Assembly (NCBI RefSeq): GCF_014356525.2
Contig: NC_052508.1
Location: 59,619,441 to 59,683,440, forward strand
Length of the DNA: 64,000 nt
Reading direction: 5' to 3'
Source: Nilaparvata lugens
Taxonomy: Eukaryota > Arthropoda > Insecta > Hemiptera > Delphacidae
The translations under genes were made by a program, and so were the position numbers. A model generated the notes under the pieces. That model was not told the origin of the DNA. It did no database searches and saw nothing but the letters and a program-made list of their open reading frames with translations. Positions within the stretch are counted from its first letter, which is position 1; every line of letters starts with the position of its first letter. Below are positions 11,635 to 24,600 of the stretch, piece by piece.

Positions 11635-13602
11635 AGAGGGTTTCATGTTAACTGGATTAGAAAGATTTGGAAAGGATATCCTTATCAGTTCTGAGTTGAT
11701 AGTGGGCTTCGTATTTGGAACTGTATTGAAGAGGATATGAGCTTAGTAAATGCTTGGGCACGTTCTTATCCATGTCTTTCTGTTTAATGATCAATTAGAA
11801 TGACTTTTAAACGCTTATGAGTTTAGCAATGTTTTCAGAGATGTAGTGTAAGTATTCCAGAATGCCTATGAAGTATAAAAAAACTAAATGAATTAACTTG
11901 CATTTTTTGAATATTTACATACACATGGAACATCCAGTTTTTTATAGATCGATCAAGTTCATTCGAATCAGATTTCACTAGATTAATTGAATGCTCAGAC
12001 TTGATGTTCAATTTTGTTGATTGAAGCATCAAACTTGAATACTACTATATGCTGTAGAATCGGATGAATATTTTTCTGACATCCTGGGAGGAAACAGACT
12101 GTGAGAAGGTACTTGAAAACATTTACAACAATAATTGTTTTTCTCACAAAATATTACTGGAATTCAAATAGTTGCGTACGTGACTTGAACAATCATATTC
12201 ATCCTTGTTGCATAATCTGTAATTCTTGTTAAACATCATTTCAGTTCTACTCATGAGTTTATGGAGAAAGGAAATCTTTAAAAATGATGAGTTGAACATT
12301 TTTTGATATTTTCTCTGGTTCTTTGTTGGTAGAATTTAAATTAAAAACAGAAATTGGAAATTTAAATTTGTTTGTTTTGTTTTTCAGGTTAGTACACCAG
12401 AACAGATTCGAACAGAGTCAACCACTGTATTGAGTGAGTACTGCGTACACATGATTTAGTGTATAATCAATAATGTTCTAATCAAGTGATTATTCATTGA
12501 TTATCATCATCTAAATTTGTCAATAATTCAGAAACACACCCTGATCAGAGAAACTATCACGTCCATTACATAAATGTGTATTTATAGTCATAGTGAGATT
12601 CACTGATAATTGAATCATATAATACTGCACAAGTATAATACTAACAGCTTGGAGAGAATAGCCGTCAACCAATCGCAGACCAGATACCATCGACTCGGAA
12701 AATGGCGTCTTTTTTAAATCGGATCTCAAAATGGCAGATTTGACGAACGGAAAAAAATGGCGAATATACGGCTTCCAGAAAATACAAAAATATACAGAAA
12801 TCACTACACTTGTATGGGCTACTTTAAAATGTATTTTCACTGCGCGGATCATGTTCACTAATACTGATATGTGGAAATTTCGCTTAAAGCTCTTTTCCAA
12901 TTAACTAACCAGAGTAACCAATGTTACCTTATGAGTCTAATATCACGACTGTCATTAATTAAATAGGCCCAATTCATCATTTCAGTTGGTATCTCTAGGC
13001 CTAATATTCAGTCAAATTCCCTCAAAACCTTTGCTCAACAAAACCTTCACTTTGGAACCTCTCAGGGCATAATATCTACCAAGTATCGTTTGATCCGACG
13101 TACCTGACGGATAACTTTTAATACAGTATTTATAATAGATGAAGCACTGGCTGTTACCCGATGGATTATTCTCTATGATTGTCTGGCTTCAGCCGCAAAT
13201 AACCTCCCAATCTATTTATAATTCATGCAAATGGCAACCCTGCACGGAGCTAATCACCTAAGAAAGACCTGCTTACATTGCAGAGTAGCTTTAATCACCT
13301 CTGTTCGAGTCACATGACTACTTCTCCATGTTTCACACTGATTCGAGAGCTCGATTCTGGAGTGGAATAATATTCTGGTACAATAAAACCATTACTATTA
13401 CTAGATCCTTAGATTACTATTACTATTACTACTTTGATCCTTAGGTGTTACTCTACTTGAAAATATTTAATATAACCTTCTCAGTTCAATATCATATTAT
13501 TTTGTCTCTCTTTCACACCTTTTCTGTTAATCAATTCTTCAATCGATCTACTGTTCATAGATTCTCCACGTCATTGTCTTTTTTCCCTCAGGGCTGCTTT
13601 TG
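11635..13602. other. No recognisable gene
   Basis: A 126-codon minus-strand frame (12520-12900) starts at TTG and matches nothing I know. TAGTGAGATTCACTGA near 12590 may be a remnant of family P. Confidence 0.45.
13080..13330 (+). other. Non-repetitive stretch with octamer-like site
   Basis: ATTCATGCAAATGGCAACC near 13223-13241 contains the POU octamer ATGCAAAT. The surrounding sequence is more complex than its neighbours, and no open frame fits an exon. Confidence 0.22.
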
Positions 13603-13720
13603 ATATAAATCCCAGTACACTTTTAAATTATTTTGTCAATAATGGCATTTGTTAATTAATGGCATTAATGTCCGAAACATGTTGTGACAAAATAATTTAA
13701 AAGGATACTGAGATTTATAT
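13603..13720. repeat. Short inverted repeat (36-bp arms)
   Basis: ATATAAATCCCAGTACACTT at the left and ATATAAATCTCAGTATCCTT (complement of the right arm) continue to TTGTCA. The loop contains ATTAATGGCATTAATGTCCG. Likely MITE or LINE 3' hairpin. Confidence 0.7.
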
Positions 13721-14898
13721 TTCTATTTATATTCTCTACTTCTCTTTTTCCCTTTCCCAAGTGACTGCTTGTTCATGTTACACTTCTACTTCTCGTGTTC
13801 TAATCAAATATATTGTTCCTCTTCATCCTTTTTTCAGTTTGATTCACTTGAATACTGTACGTTCTGAATGCTCCACACCGATTTAAGAGCTGTTAGCTTA
13901 ATTCTTAAGTGGATTAACTCTGATTCAATAACACAATCATTATAAATATAGAATATTGTAAATTGGAATACATAGAATTTGAATTTCAATTTAGAATTGT
14001 TGTACTGTTGTTCTTAGTCTTGAGAAATCATCCTATTCACAAATCTTTCTTGTCACCCCTATTCAAACTACTTGACAACTTTCCAATGCTTCACAGTTCA
14101 CACCGATTTCAGAGCTGTTTTATAGAATCAAAACTGTTTAATATCCCACGAAATAACTCTTTCTTACATTTTTGACTTTGCCGTATCAGATTTTTGGGTA
14201 TCATTCTACTTGAGAATAGTATTTACAATTTCTCTTTAGTGATTTTTCCTACTTGCAATTTATCCTGCCAAGTCCATATTTTCATTTATCGTTTTCCGTT
14301 AGTAGTGAATGCTCTAGTGGTTGTCGTGGTATTCACAGTCTGATATATTGGATGTGGTATTGGTATACTGATAGGTTCAAGCTTCTCTTAGGTTTTAAGA
14401 TCATTACCCAAAGAAAGAACCCTGAAAGTTAGAGTAATTGGTGCATCCCTCCTATATTACACCTGACCTTGCCTAGGACTCAGCTATGCATCATCCCGAA
14501 TGAAGAATGATTCAATACTAACAACCACAGATTATTGTCAAATTCTGCGATGTTTTTACACCGATGTTGTGGTACCTCTTCATAATTTTAGAACATGCTT
14601 AACAGTTGACAATACATACAAGCAAATTTTGATCAGAACACATTTCAACCGAAGTTGCTCAAGATACTCATCAAATAATATAGTACTACTTGTAGCCTAA
14701 TTTTATTCTGCAATCCCAGTACCTAGATTTACTCTGTGCAGTATTAGAAATATTCTATCTTTCTAGTCGCATTACTCTGATACATTACATAACTAGTCAG
14801 CATCATTCCTCCTCAAAAACCAAACCTCCTCACAAATCATAACGACCACATTCTACACACATAAAAGCCAAATACTGGTCATTCACAAACCAACGCAC
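13721..14898. other. No recognisable gene
   Basis: Only AT-rich sequence and short chance frames (13963-14175, 14500-14700). Confidence 0.5.
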
Positions 14899-14985
14899 TA
14901 TAGTCATACCCACTTCAAACTGTCAGCATTTATTATGTCACACTATCAACGCGTCCCATTCAACTAAAGCTGACTGTTTCAGTAT
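14899..14985 (-). repeat. Palindromic repeat family P, copy 11
   Basis: CCACTTCAAACTGTCAGCAT, then TATCAACGCGTCCCATTCAA and AGCTGACTGTTTCAGTA. Confidence 0.75.
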
Positions 14986-15324
14986 AATATTGGTTCGAAA
15001 GATACGAGGATCACTGGAATTATTCCAGTTAATTTGTTACAGGAGTGTTTAAATAATATGTAATCAGTGTATGCAAATTCGGTCTGGAACTTGTCAGCCA
15101 CTAAGACTAGCCCCGAGGTGATAGGCTACAGTCTAAATGGGTGGAACTAATATGCAATAACTTTCTCTGAGTTCGAGTTCTAGATTGAAGATTATTGTAG
15201 ATTGTTGCCAAGTTGGTTTTATGGTCCAATTCCACAAATCGCCACATATTAGACTGTTCCATATTATATTTTTGTTACCGCGTGAGGATAGGTTGAACCA
15301 ACTGACCCAAACTTAGTATACGTA

Positions 15325-15402
15325 TTTTTCAAACTACCAGCAGCCCCAATGAATGCTCCTCATTCAACCAATGCTAACAGTTTGGAGTTAAGCTCACTAT
15401 AG
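15325..15402 (-). repeat. Palindromic repeat family P, copy 12
   Basis: CATTCAACCAATGCTAACAG and TTTGGAGTTAAGCTCACTAT at the right. The left arm (CAAACTACCAGCAGC) is eroded. Confidence 0.75.
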
Positions 15403-15549
15403 TCTCAGATTAAGCAGTGCTACAATTTTGATACCAATTACCAAAAATGGTACTGAGTTGTCTGTAGAATAGAACTATGCAACTGTATGAATATTATATC
15501 TAAACTGAATATTATATTGTAGATATCTTATAATATACTGAACTATACT

Positions 15550-16262
15550 CATATGTACAATATTTAAAATATCAATAGACAAGACAAAAATTATGGCTTT
15601 CACAGGTAAACATCCAACCCGGTCAAAAATTGTGATTGACAACAAAGTTCTAGAACAAGTGTCGAAATATACATATTTAGGATGCGACATCAGTTATAGT
15701 GAAGATTTGGATATCGAGAAAAAAGATTGGAAAATTTCAAGTGGTATGTGGCAATATTAGCAGAACCTTGGGGGAAGCAAGCACGGAGAGAAACTATATT
15801 AATAGTTTAAAACTAAATTTTATAGAATAATGGCTGCTCCAGTCCTCCTCTACGGAAGTGAGTCGTGGGTTACAACTAAAACCCCTGGAGAGTAGAGTGC
15901 AGGCGGCGGAGATGCGATTCCTCCGGAGAACCAAGGGCTGCGATAGAAGGGACCACATCAGAAACGATGATATCCGAGCAGAGCTAGGAATTTACAGCTT
16001 GTTGGAAAAAGTCACACAATACCGGAAGTAGTGGAAAGACCATGTGGAAAGAATGCCGGCAGAAAGGCTTCCACTACAGATATTGAATTATAAACCGGGA
16101 GGGAAAGATCTATTGGTAGGCCACGGAAGAGATGTCAATAAATACACTACTTGGATATATTATAGCGTAATTTTGTAATTGAAATATAGATATTAATAAG
16201 CTGTTTGTAAGTCGGAGCAGGCATTAACCTAATCCTTGTACGTAAGATGATGATGATGACTA
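15550..16262 (+). pseudogene. Decayed LINE 3' end (RT C-terminal region, GAT-repeat tail)
   Basis: Broken frames encode SIDKTKIMAFTGKHP, VLEQVSKYTYLGCDIS, APVLLYGSESWVT, VQAAEMRFLRR and DHVERMPAERLPLQILNYKP, the order found at the C-terminal end of RTE-like reverse transcriptases. The piece ends with GATGATGATGAC at about 16248-16260. Several frameshifts and stops separate the blocks, and the RT catalytic core is missing. Confidence 0.8.
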
Positions 16263-16689
16263 TACTCATATTAAGGAATGTTTTAGAAGTAGTTTTCAAG
16301 TACTTTTTTCTTTTCAAGCATTAGTTTCAGTATCTTTTTTATTATTATTAAACTGTATACTGTACTTATTGTTGTGTTAAGGGAACATATTTGGGTCATT
16401 ACCTGTTTTTTCTCATGTGATATTGTGAATGAATAAATAAATATCCAAACTATGAAACTAGGAGAATATATATATTATTAACTGATATTCATCATATCAT
16501 CATAACTAATAGGGTCGGTACACAACTTTGATCAGTTAAAATATAAATGAAAGTGATAGGAGTAGAAGAATGAATATAAGTATAAGAATGGAATAGTATA
16601 GAGTAACTGCCTCTATTTTCAACCTGAGAGGGCGAAGTTGGGGCTCAGTCGGACCTCTATTACACTTAACCCTAAGAAGTAAAAAAAGT
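16263..16689. other. Nothing recognised
   Basis: AT-rich spacer between the LINE fragment and the SINE. Confidence 0.5.
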
Positions 16690-16887
16690 AAATTCGTATG
16701 GCTTTTGTTGGTGGGGAGTCCCTTGCGAGAAGGTCCCACCGCCTGAATATATAATTTAAGCTGTCAATGGGCCTCACGACTGTCATACTTCAGCCGGGAC
16801 CGACAGTTTAACGTGCCCATCCGATAACACGGGAGTGATCTGGTTAAAAAACTTTTGGTATTGAGAGGGTTTGAACCCGGGATCTTC
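16690..16887 (-). mobile_element. 5'-truncated tRNA-derived SINE
   Basis: On the minus strand this begins with GATCCCGGGTTCAAACCC, a good pol III B box (GGTTCAAACCC), and runs to the 3' end AGCCATACGAATTTACTTTT. The A-box half is missing and replaced by an A-rich junction at about 16889-16902. A shorter copy of the same 3' body lies at 9.5 kb. Confidence 0.72.
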
Positions 16888-17789
16888 AAAAAAAAAAAAA
16901 GAAACAAACCTAAGAAGTAGAAGTATGGATATAAGTAGAATTGATCAAATTTGAAACCAACAAAGTATCGGCTTTAAGTATTGTACGTGATCTAATCGAC
17001 CAGAAATTATACTCTCAGTCTCACCCAAAGGTCAATCGTAGAAAGTTTCAACTAACTGCAAACTATTTTGAAACAGAGAATTCAATTTCCTATCATCGGA
17101 ACAAATTCAATTCAATAGAAAAATAGTATTGTTGGAGCATGAATATGATTATCCAGAGAGTAACAAGCGTATACTTTGTAAATGAATGGGCAAAAATCAC
17201 GTTGAAGCATGGTTATTACCTTCCAGTGAGAGCCTCTCTAATCTATCAGCATTCCTTTGAAATATCACTGATGCTACCCATTCTTCCGATGCCCACAGTT
17301 CCAAGTGAATCTCACTGTAGAAAGTAACAATCCGCAAAAACAATTGATCGGCATCATTTGAGAAAGGAGGTGACGACCTTTAACTGGCAATTCGCGAATA
17401 ATATTGAAATCTCAATTTCGCAACTTCAGTTTTAAGTCTATAATTTCAAGCTAGCAACTCCTTAACCAGAACAATTGACACATATTTCAGGCTCCAATAA
17501 TATTGTCTAACGGAACCTTGCAATTTGACTTTCTCATTCTGTTTTGGATTTGCAGATAGATAAAGATTAAGATTACCTTGATTCTAAGTGAATTGGAATA
17601 TACAAACAACGAGAGCTTTTGCTGTAAGAATAGGTCTACAATATTGAATTTATGTGCTTGAGTTCAATTATGTGAATAACAGTATCTGTGTTTCACAGCA
17701 TTACTGATACTTTGTTGGTCTCCAATCGAGTCAACTCTCGTACTTAGACTTACACTTTTATTGAATTTTACTTAACACGATGCGTTTGC
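16888..17789. other. Nothing recognised except family P copy 13
   Basis: AT-rich; chance frames of about 60 codons only. Confidence 0.5.
17223..17320 (-). repeat. Palindromic repeat family P, copy 13
   Basis: CCAGTGAGAGCCTCTCTAAT, CTATCAGCATTCC, ACTGATGCTACCCATTCTTC and CAGTTCCAAGTGAATCTCAC. Confidence 0.8.
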
Positions 17790-18200
17790 AGAGTAACGAA
17801 AACAATAATACCGGTACACTAACTCATAAAATAAAATACTAAACTAAACACTTTTGTAGCTATAATGCAAAATGTAATACTTATTACGATGCGTTTTCAG
17901 AGTAACTAAAACAATAATACACTAACTCTTAAAATGAAACACTAATTAATGTATCATTGTGAAGTTCCAATCCTTGTATCTTGTAGCTATAATACAAAAT
18001 ATAATTCAGCTCTCAATGTCAGTTCTCTCCAAATTATTGCAATGGATATTTCTCATGACTCATTGTTCCAATTATTATTATGATCATTGTTAACGATGAT
18101 TCACTTCTGAATATTTGGCTCTCATGATGAATATTTTCCACAGGAAGGAATCTCACTACAGCAGGATTTATCTTGAACTGTCTGCATTCCTGATAAATTC
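17790..18200 (+). repeat. Segmental duplication, left copy
   Basis: AACAATAATACACTAA, CATTGTGAAGTTCCAATCCT, CAGCTCTCAATGTCAGTTCT and AATATTTGGCTCTCATGATG recur in the same order at 19.74-20.1 kb. The first 150 bp also contain an older internal repeat of CGATGCGTTTNCAGAGTAAC. Confidence 0.88.
18148..18200 (-). repeat. Palindromic repeat family P, left half inside the duplicated segment
   Basis: ATCTTGAACTGTCTGCATTC marks the left arm only. The copy ends where the duplication shared with 19.74-20.1 kb stops. Confidence 0.6.
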
Positions 18201-19739
18201 TATATTGTGATGAATTTTTTAAATAAATCTCATGAGAAGAGAGAAAAATTGTGATTAACCTTCTTAAAATGAAAGAATTTGCTAAAGGAATAGTTAGCGA
18301 CCGAGCGATAAAGCTTCCTTATCAGTAACTGTACATCAGATAAGAGTACCGTTCTGTACTGAATATTTCCTAGAGAATTATTTGATAAAATTATAATTAT
18401 TCTTCAAATAAAGCACGAACCATTTATGAATTACTCATTGAATTTTGAGGTTACACTTTGTTTACTATTGATCAGATGTTTTAAAGCAGCTCAAGCACAG
18501 CTGACTGATTCAACGTATTTTAAAATGTCATGCCAGATTCATGCAAGCTATAATATTATTTCTAAAAAAGTAAAAACTATCAATAAAGGACCAAGAATTT
18601 TGAATAAAAAATAAAATGTATGTATTATTGTTGAAATTATTTATTACTTAAAAAATATATTATAATGTCAAGTATTATTGTAACTAACTAGGTCATAGCA
18701 TGAACATTGTATTATTGATAAAAACAGCAGAAATTAATTATAACAGTCTCAGACATAATAAAATGTATAAGAATATTCATTTATTATTATTATTTCAACT
18801 GAACCACATGGTGATTGAATCTCTTTGGCAAGTCTAAGCCAATCATAGTGCATAGAAATAGCACCAAAAAGGTGATCGTTTGAAAACAACACATGTTAAT
18901 CTGCTATCAGACAACAAACCTGCCTTATCATATACGCTAGCACATGTACATTGTATAAGAGGAACTATGTCTAGGAGATTAAGCAGTTTTAAGAATTATA
19001 CAAATTGAATTATTATCGTAATTAAAGGAATTATTCTATTGCTAGCCACTGACGTCATGTCTACGTCACAATCGTTCTACCAATGGTAAATTTTCATGCG
19101 AATTTATTACACCGAGATTCTCAGAAAGAAGGTTCTAGCCAAGAAGCTGAGCAAAAGACTTCACTTCCCTTTTGAAATCCTCACCGTTCAGACCTCGTTA
19201 AAGTTACCAAGACCTATTTGTAAAAAATTTTGTTCGATTTTATATGTTTTATTTGTGAGCCAATATTTTAGGCTATTCTAATTGTTATTTGTAAATCTAT
19301 TTTCATCAATCGATAAATCAAAAGTTTAAAGTTAAATTATCCCTTAATTAATTTGGTGAAGGAGATATTAAATTAAAATTCCCCACGTGCTGAGACCGAA
19401 GCCTGGACCCGCCGCCGATCAAACGATTTTGATCTAAAGAAGGAAACCACGACCGCCAAGGAATTTCACGTGAGTTGTAAAATTAAAAGGGGCCCCAATC
19501 TACGCTTCGAAAATATTACAGTGCAGAAAGATATAAAATTTTCTTCGTTAAATTAATGGCCACGCCGACAAGCGCTTATTAACCATTAAGATTTTAGATT
19601 TATTTATTTAGAATTTATAAGAACTTGTAGTTGATTAACTATCCTCCGCTGCCAGAACCACGACCTCGAGCATTTTCAAGATATTTTATAATTTATTTCA
19701 CTATTTTTTCAAAACTATTAATTTTATCAATTGTAAAAT
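18201..19739. other. Sequence between duplicated segments, unassigned
   Basis: AT-rich to about 19370. Then about 300 bp is richer in GC (GACCGAAGCCTGGACCCGCC, TATCCTCCGCTGCCAGAACC), in style like the LTR of the element at 22.6 kb (GTCCTCCGCCATTAAG). A diverged solo LTR is possible but unproven. Short open frames at 18426-18614 and 19096-19281 are not convincing. Confidence 0.35.
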
Positions 19740-20108
19740 TCCAATCCTTGTATTTTCTAGCTATAATGCAAAATATAATACTTATTACGGAGCGTTTTCA
19801 GAGTAACTAGAGCAATAATACACTAAATCTTAAAATAAAACACTAAAACACTAATTTACGTATCATTGTGAAGTTCTGATCCTTGTAATTTGTAGCTATA
19901 ATACAAAATTACTCTCTCTAAAATTCAGCTCTCAATGTCAGTTCTCTCCAAATTATTGCAATGACTCATGACTCATTGTTCCAATTATTATCATGATCAT
20001 TGTTAACGATGATTCACTTCTGAATATTTGGCTCTCATGATGAATATTTTCCACAAAAAGGAATCTCACTACAGCAGGATTTATCTTGAACTGTCTGCAT
20101 TCCTGATA
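19740..20108 (+). repeat. Segmental duplication, right copy
   Basis: Matches 17790-18200 with scattered substitutions and short indels, including the end CAGGATTTATCTTGAACTGT. The two copies lie about 1.9 kb apart, in direct orientation. Confidence 0.88.
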
Positions 20109-20170
20109 AAGGATTACACCAACGCTTCCTACTTAATCGATTCTGACAGTTGAAAGTGGAATCTATATAC
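20063..20170 (-). repeat. Palindromic repeat family P, copy 14
   Basis: TGAACTGTCTGCATTCCTGA, ACCAACGCTTCCTACTTAAT and TCTGACAGTTGAAAGTGGAA. It is the complete counterpart of the half copy at 18148. Confidence 0.78.
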
Positions 20171-20647
20171 ATTTTAGTAGGCTGTCATTCGATGCCCGTT
20201 GCAAAAATAAGTGGGAAAAATGTGTGAAACCCGCAAACCCCGTTTTAGAATAAGAATTGATGTACCAGAAGACAGTGCGCATTAGTTTTCGCACTGAATC
20301 AGACAAGAAATACTTTATCGCATCAGTGAGATTCCTTTGCATATGGCAGCAATGGAAGAGTGTGAAAGTTTCATGTTTTTATGAAGAATACTGCCAGTCT
20401 TGTGTAATCCTCACTAAAAGAAATGGAATCATAAACTACTCTGGCATTTCGCTCGCGTTTTGCTACAAAATGGAGGAGAATAATCAACGATGTGGAACGG
20501 ATTAGAGATGGCAGGTTTGCAAGAAAGAGAGAGGGCGATGCAAAGAGGGCTAGAAGAGTAAGAAGAAGCGATGTGAAGGTGTGGTGGATGATGATGAAGA
20601 ATGGGAAGAGGGGCGAGTAAGAGGGTAATGTGAGAAGAGGAGAAGCA

Positions 20648-21340
20648 GGTGGAACTGGTAGAAATGGAAAACTACGAAGGAGAAGAAGGGAAATAGTAGA
20701 GATGATTTGAGGAAGCTGGAGGAAAGAGATTGGAAAGTAGAAAAGGGAGAGAAAAATTGAGGAAGTGAAAGAGGAAACGGTGAATGTACAATATGGAGGG
20801 TAAAAGGAGTAAATGAATGATGAAAGGATTGTGTAATAGGAGGAGTGAGATAAACAATGAATGGATAGGATAAGATCCGGTAGAAATGAAAAACTACGAA
20901 GAAGAAGAAGAAGAAGAAGGGAAATAGTAAAGATGATTTGAGGAAGCTGGAGGAAAGAGATTGGAAAGTAGAAAAGGGAGAGAAAAATTGAGGAAGTGAA
21001 AGAGGAAACGGTGAATGTACAATATGGAGGGTAAAAGGAGTAAATGAATGATGAAAGGATTGTGTAATAGGAGGAGTGAGATAAACAATGAATGGATAGG
21101 ATAAGATCCGGTAGAAATGAAAAACTACGAAGAAGAAGAAGAAGAAGAAGGGAAATAGTAAAGATGATTTGAGGAAGCTGGAGGAAAGAGATTGGAAAGT
21201 AGAAAAGGGAGAGAAAAATTGAGGAAGTGGAAGAGGAACCGCCGGTGGATATACAATATGGAGGGTATAAGGAGTAAATGAATGATGAAAGGATTGTGTA
21301 ATAGGAGGAGTGAGATAAACAATGAATGGATAGGATAAGA
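20648..21340 (+). repeat. Tandem repeat, unit about 231 bp, three copies
   Basis: GGTAGAAATGAAAAACTACG-type starts occur near 20648, 20878 and 21109, each followed by a GAA run, GATGATTTGAGGAAGCTGGA and ATGAATGGATAGGATAAGAT. The second and third units are almost identical. The unit is a multiple of three, which keeps a 319-codon minus-strand frame open (20550-21509); its Phe/Ser/Leu/Pro composition is that of a pyrimidine-rich strand and not of a real protein. Confidence 0.92.
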
Positions 21341-22612
21341 TAAGGATGAAGGTGAGCAACAAGAATAATATTAAACGAGGAGAATAGAATACTATCATAA
21401 ATAGAATGTAATGACTTGATATCTTAGAATAGGAAAATGAGAGCATGAGAAAGAATTCGTGAGACTGCAGAATTGGAAAACAGAATTGAAGCCGTGAACA
21501 AAGGGACAAAAAAGGTGGAGTAACAAAATTGAAGGTGAAGGGACAAAATAGATTAGGTAATTATTAAACAAAATTCTAAATTGAATTCCCATCTGTGGAT
21601 GGATAAAACAAGAAGGGATTATTAAGAACGAAGAGAAGAAGGAGGAGAAAAATCGAAGTGAGGACTATGAAATGGAAGACATAGAAGAACAAGACGGAGA
21701 ACAACAATAGTATGGAGAAAAATTCTGTTGGAAGGGTAAGAATCAGAGCGCATATAAATCAGAAAAGACGTGCTATGAGAAATGAATGCAGAATGCGGCC
21801 GAGATATGCCAACTAAGCTGTACATGGCAACCCCTTTGTCAGCCTCCTCCTACTGCCCCATTCCTCCTCACACCATCATCCTAGAATGGGTGAGGAGGGG
21901 AAAGAGATGAACACACGTGATTGAAACATTCGTGACACGTAGATCATGGCTGCTGAACAGCATATCAATTTGGCCATTTCTATTCAGCCTACTGCAGGGA
22001 AACACTGTTATAGCTTCAAAATTATTTCGAAAGTAGCGTGCAAAATCACTCATATTACAAAAACATTATCCCATCTAAGAAATTTATCACCTTTTACCTA
22101 ATTTGATAATACCTTGTTGAGCCTGTTGAGTTGAGCCTTAGTCAATTTGTACATGAATTGTGTATCTTTAGTCAATTTGTGTATCTTGCTCAGAGAAGTT
22201 TTATGATGGTTTAGAAGTAATGGCAAAAAATTCAAATTAGTACCTAGTTGAGCTTTTATTCATTCTGTTGTTCTTCATAATTTGATCCCAACTCCCTCCT
22301 AGATTACAATTCTCCACCTTTGTCCCATGTTTTGGTGATTGGGTGTGTATTTTGTAAACAATATACGTAGAAAAAAAATCACAAAAATGCAAGAAATAAC
22401 GCAACATAATCTGTCAATTACTCCGAAACTTTAAAATACGACATGGTAGTCTTGATTTGTTGTAGATAGAAGGAAGTAATTATTACCAGAGATGAACGAA
22501 CATCCAGAGTACTTCTCTTCTCTCTGTTATTACTAAGGAGAGAAGATAGCGTTCATTTCATTAACTTCCATTGCATTATTATTGTGTTAGCTATCACTTG
22601 ACACATGGAGCG
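21341..22612. other. No recognisable gene
   Basis: Purine-rich to about 21720, then ordinary AT-rich sequence up to the left LTR of the retroelement. Confidence 0.5.
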
Positions 22613-24600
22613 TGTCACGTTATTCTTTATATTTAAATAACGATTAGCCTCCTGCTTGGCATCAGTCGGTAAAGCATGAGATTTGATATAATTAGGTCGT
22701 GGTTTTCTAATAGTATTCAGTCTAAAAAAAAAATCTTGATAGGCTTAGGTATGAGTTTCTCCTATAACTCTTGTAATTCAATAAAAAATAAATATATATA
22801 AATATGATACTTATACAATAGTGTTGAGGAATATAAATAAATTGCACACCATAACGTTTCATACATATATTACACAAATAATGCAAAGATCAATCGAGGC
22901 AAAAAATATATAAAGAGCGATAGAAAAATATAATATAAAAATAGAACAATAATTGAAATCAGTAAAATATCACAGGCTAAATTTTATACTCTAGATTTAT
23001 GGCACGAAGCATTACCATGTGCCTTTATCTTAAAATCATATGCATTCTTTTGCATGTAGTTGCAATATGCGCTTGCTAATACTTGTCGACTTAGACAATT
23101 CAATTAAGAATGTGTGCTTTAAGATCAGCTTGATAAATTAGCCACTAATAATCCAAATATATATATATTAAAATCTCTAGTACTTAGTAGATTTCTTTGT
23201 ATCGAATATATATTTTTATCTCAGGGTGCAAGATTCGGCACCTGACGGAATAGGTAGAGCCATTCATCTAGTGAATTAGAACTATAATAAATTATCGCAA
23301 ATTGTATTGCAAAAATTAAATATTATATGCATATGTTTTAATAGCCTAGATTTCGTACTTCTTTGATTAAATAGAAATTTCTAAAATATTGATCTATATT
23401 TTTCTTTCAATTAAATACCTTTAATACTAATTTTTACTTGCGCAAGTATTACTCTTATTAATTTCTTAATTTATTATAAAACCCTTTCGGCGAGCTAGCT
23501 TTGATCATCAGATTAATTCGAAGCACTAGGGCGCCCATCACTAATTCAAATTTAATCACTCACGTGTCGAAAATCTTCTTGTAAGCCGCCGATGTCGATC
23601 CAACTCCATGCGGTCCGGGAATATGGTAGCCGGAATCGTCTCCTCCAAGGGATTATAAATTTAATTCAAAATGAAAATGACTTCTGCTTCACAATAGCAT
23701 CACGAAGTCTTTTAAGAAATTTAATAATTTACTTTAACTTTAACTTTTACAAAATCATTAGTAAGGTACTTCGCTCTAAAATATTTGGGGTCCTCTTATG
23801 GTGGCATTTGGCTGGCGAGTGCTGGTTCTTCTTTCTCAAGTTTTACAGATCCTCTTTCCGACTTTCAAATTAGCATAAAATTAAATATCTTAGTCCTCCG
23901 CCATTAAGTTCAAATAGATCTTACAAAAAATGCCAAAATATTGCTTAGATTATATGATTAATAATTTCTTTGCATTCGAGCCATATCGATAACATAGATT
24001 ACACAAATTTTAACACAAAATCTAGTACATTTATATAAATATATAGAAATATTTTTGAACTGGCCTACAGTTGCCGCCTATTAACTGCCGTTTTACTATT
24101 GGTGCATGCAAATTTTATTCGGTATTCATGCGCCTGGTAACTCTTATTTCCTGAATACATTAAATTATTTTTATTTGGTTTTTTATTTATGCTCTTTGCA
24201 TGCTAGTTAATATTCTATACATTAATATTAATTCCATGCTACCTAATAATTAGCCACGTGGACGGGTGTTTTTTCATATTGCACACCATCTGATTGCAAT
24301 AAAGCTCTGCCAAGGGGTTTTGGTCAGATTCTACGTTCCTCGGTTTGATCGATCTCTAGGTCACCGATCCGTGAATACATGTACATAACCTCAATCTTCA
24401 AATATTTTATATAATAATCCATTTATGAGCAATAAAATTCCTTCAAATCCTTTTTAGGTTTTTGTACCATTTAGCCAGAACAAGCTGATGCTATCTAATC
24501 TTAGTTATTATCTATTTGGCGATATTAGCCAGTTACTTTATTTCAGACCTATTACTGTTTCTGTTAGGGCTTTTTATCTACCCAGATTTAATATGTTACA
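22613..24600 (-). repeat. 3' LTR of the gag-only element
   Basis: This is 1,988 bp, the partner of the repeat at 29535-31529. It is followed on the + strand by CGCGCCCCTGGG, whose complement (CCCAGGGGCGCG) is the only candidate, and a weak one, for the polypurine tract that primes plus-strand synthesis. Confidence 0.93.
22647..22710 (+). other. tRNA-Lys-like stretch inside the 3' LTR
   Basis: This is the same sequence as in the other LTR, with A-box-like GGCATCAGTCGG and the later AGGTCGTGG. Its presence in both LTRs shows it was part of the LTR before this insertion. Confidence 0.55.

Noticed and set aside
12590..12660. Another family P palindrome starting TAGTGAGATTCACTGA
   Set aside because: Only about 15 bp resemble the family; neither TGTCAGCATT nor a mirrored arm follows.
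12520..12900. 126-codon minus-strand frame
   Set aside because: Begins with TTG, matches no family I know and sits in AT-rich DNA where such lengths arise by chance.
20550..21509. 319-codon minus-strand open frame resembling a repetitive membrane protein
   Set aside because: Created by a purine-rich tandem repeat whose unit is a multiple of three; no start context or domain, and hydrophobicity follows from strand composition.
22647..22710. Functional tRNA-Lys gene
   Set aside because: The D-arm matches but the anticodon stem, T arm and acceptor 3' half are diverged or missing; it is part of an LTR.
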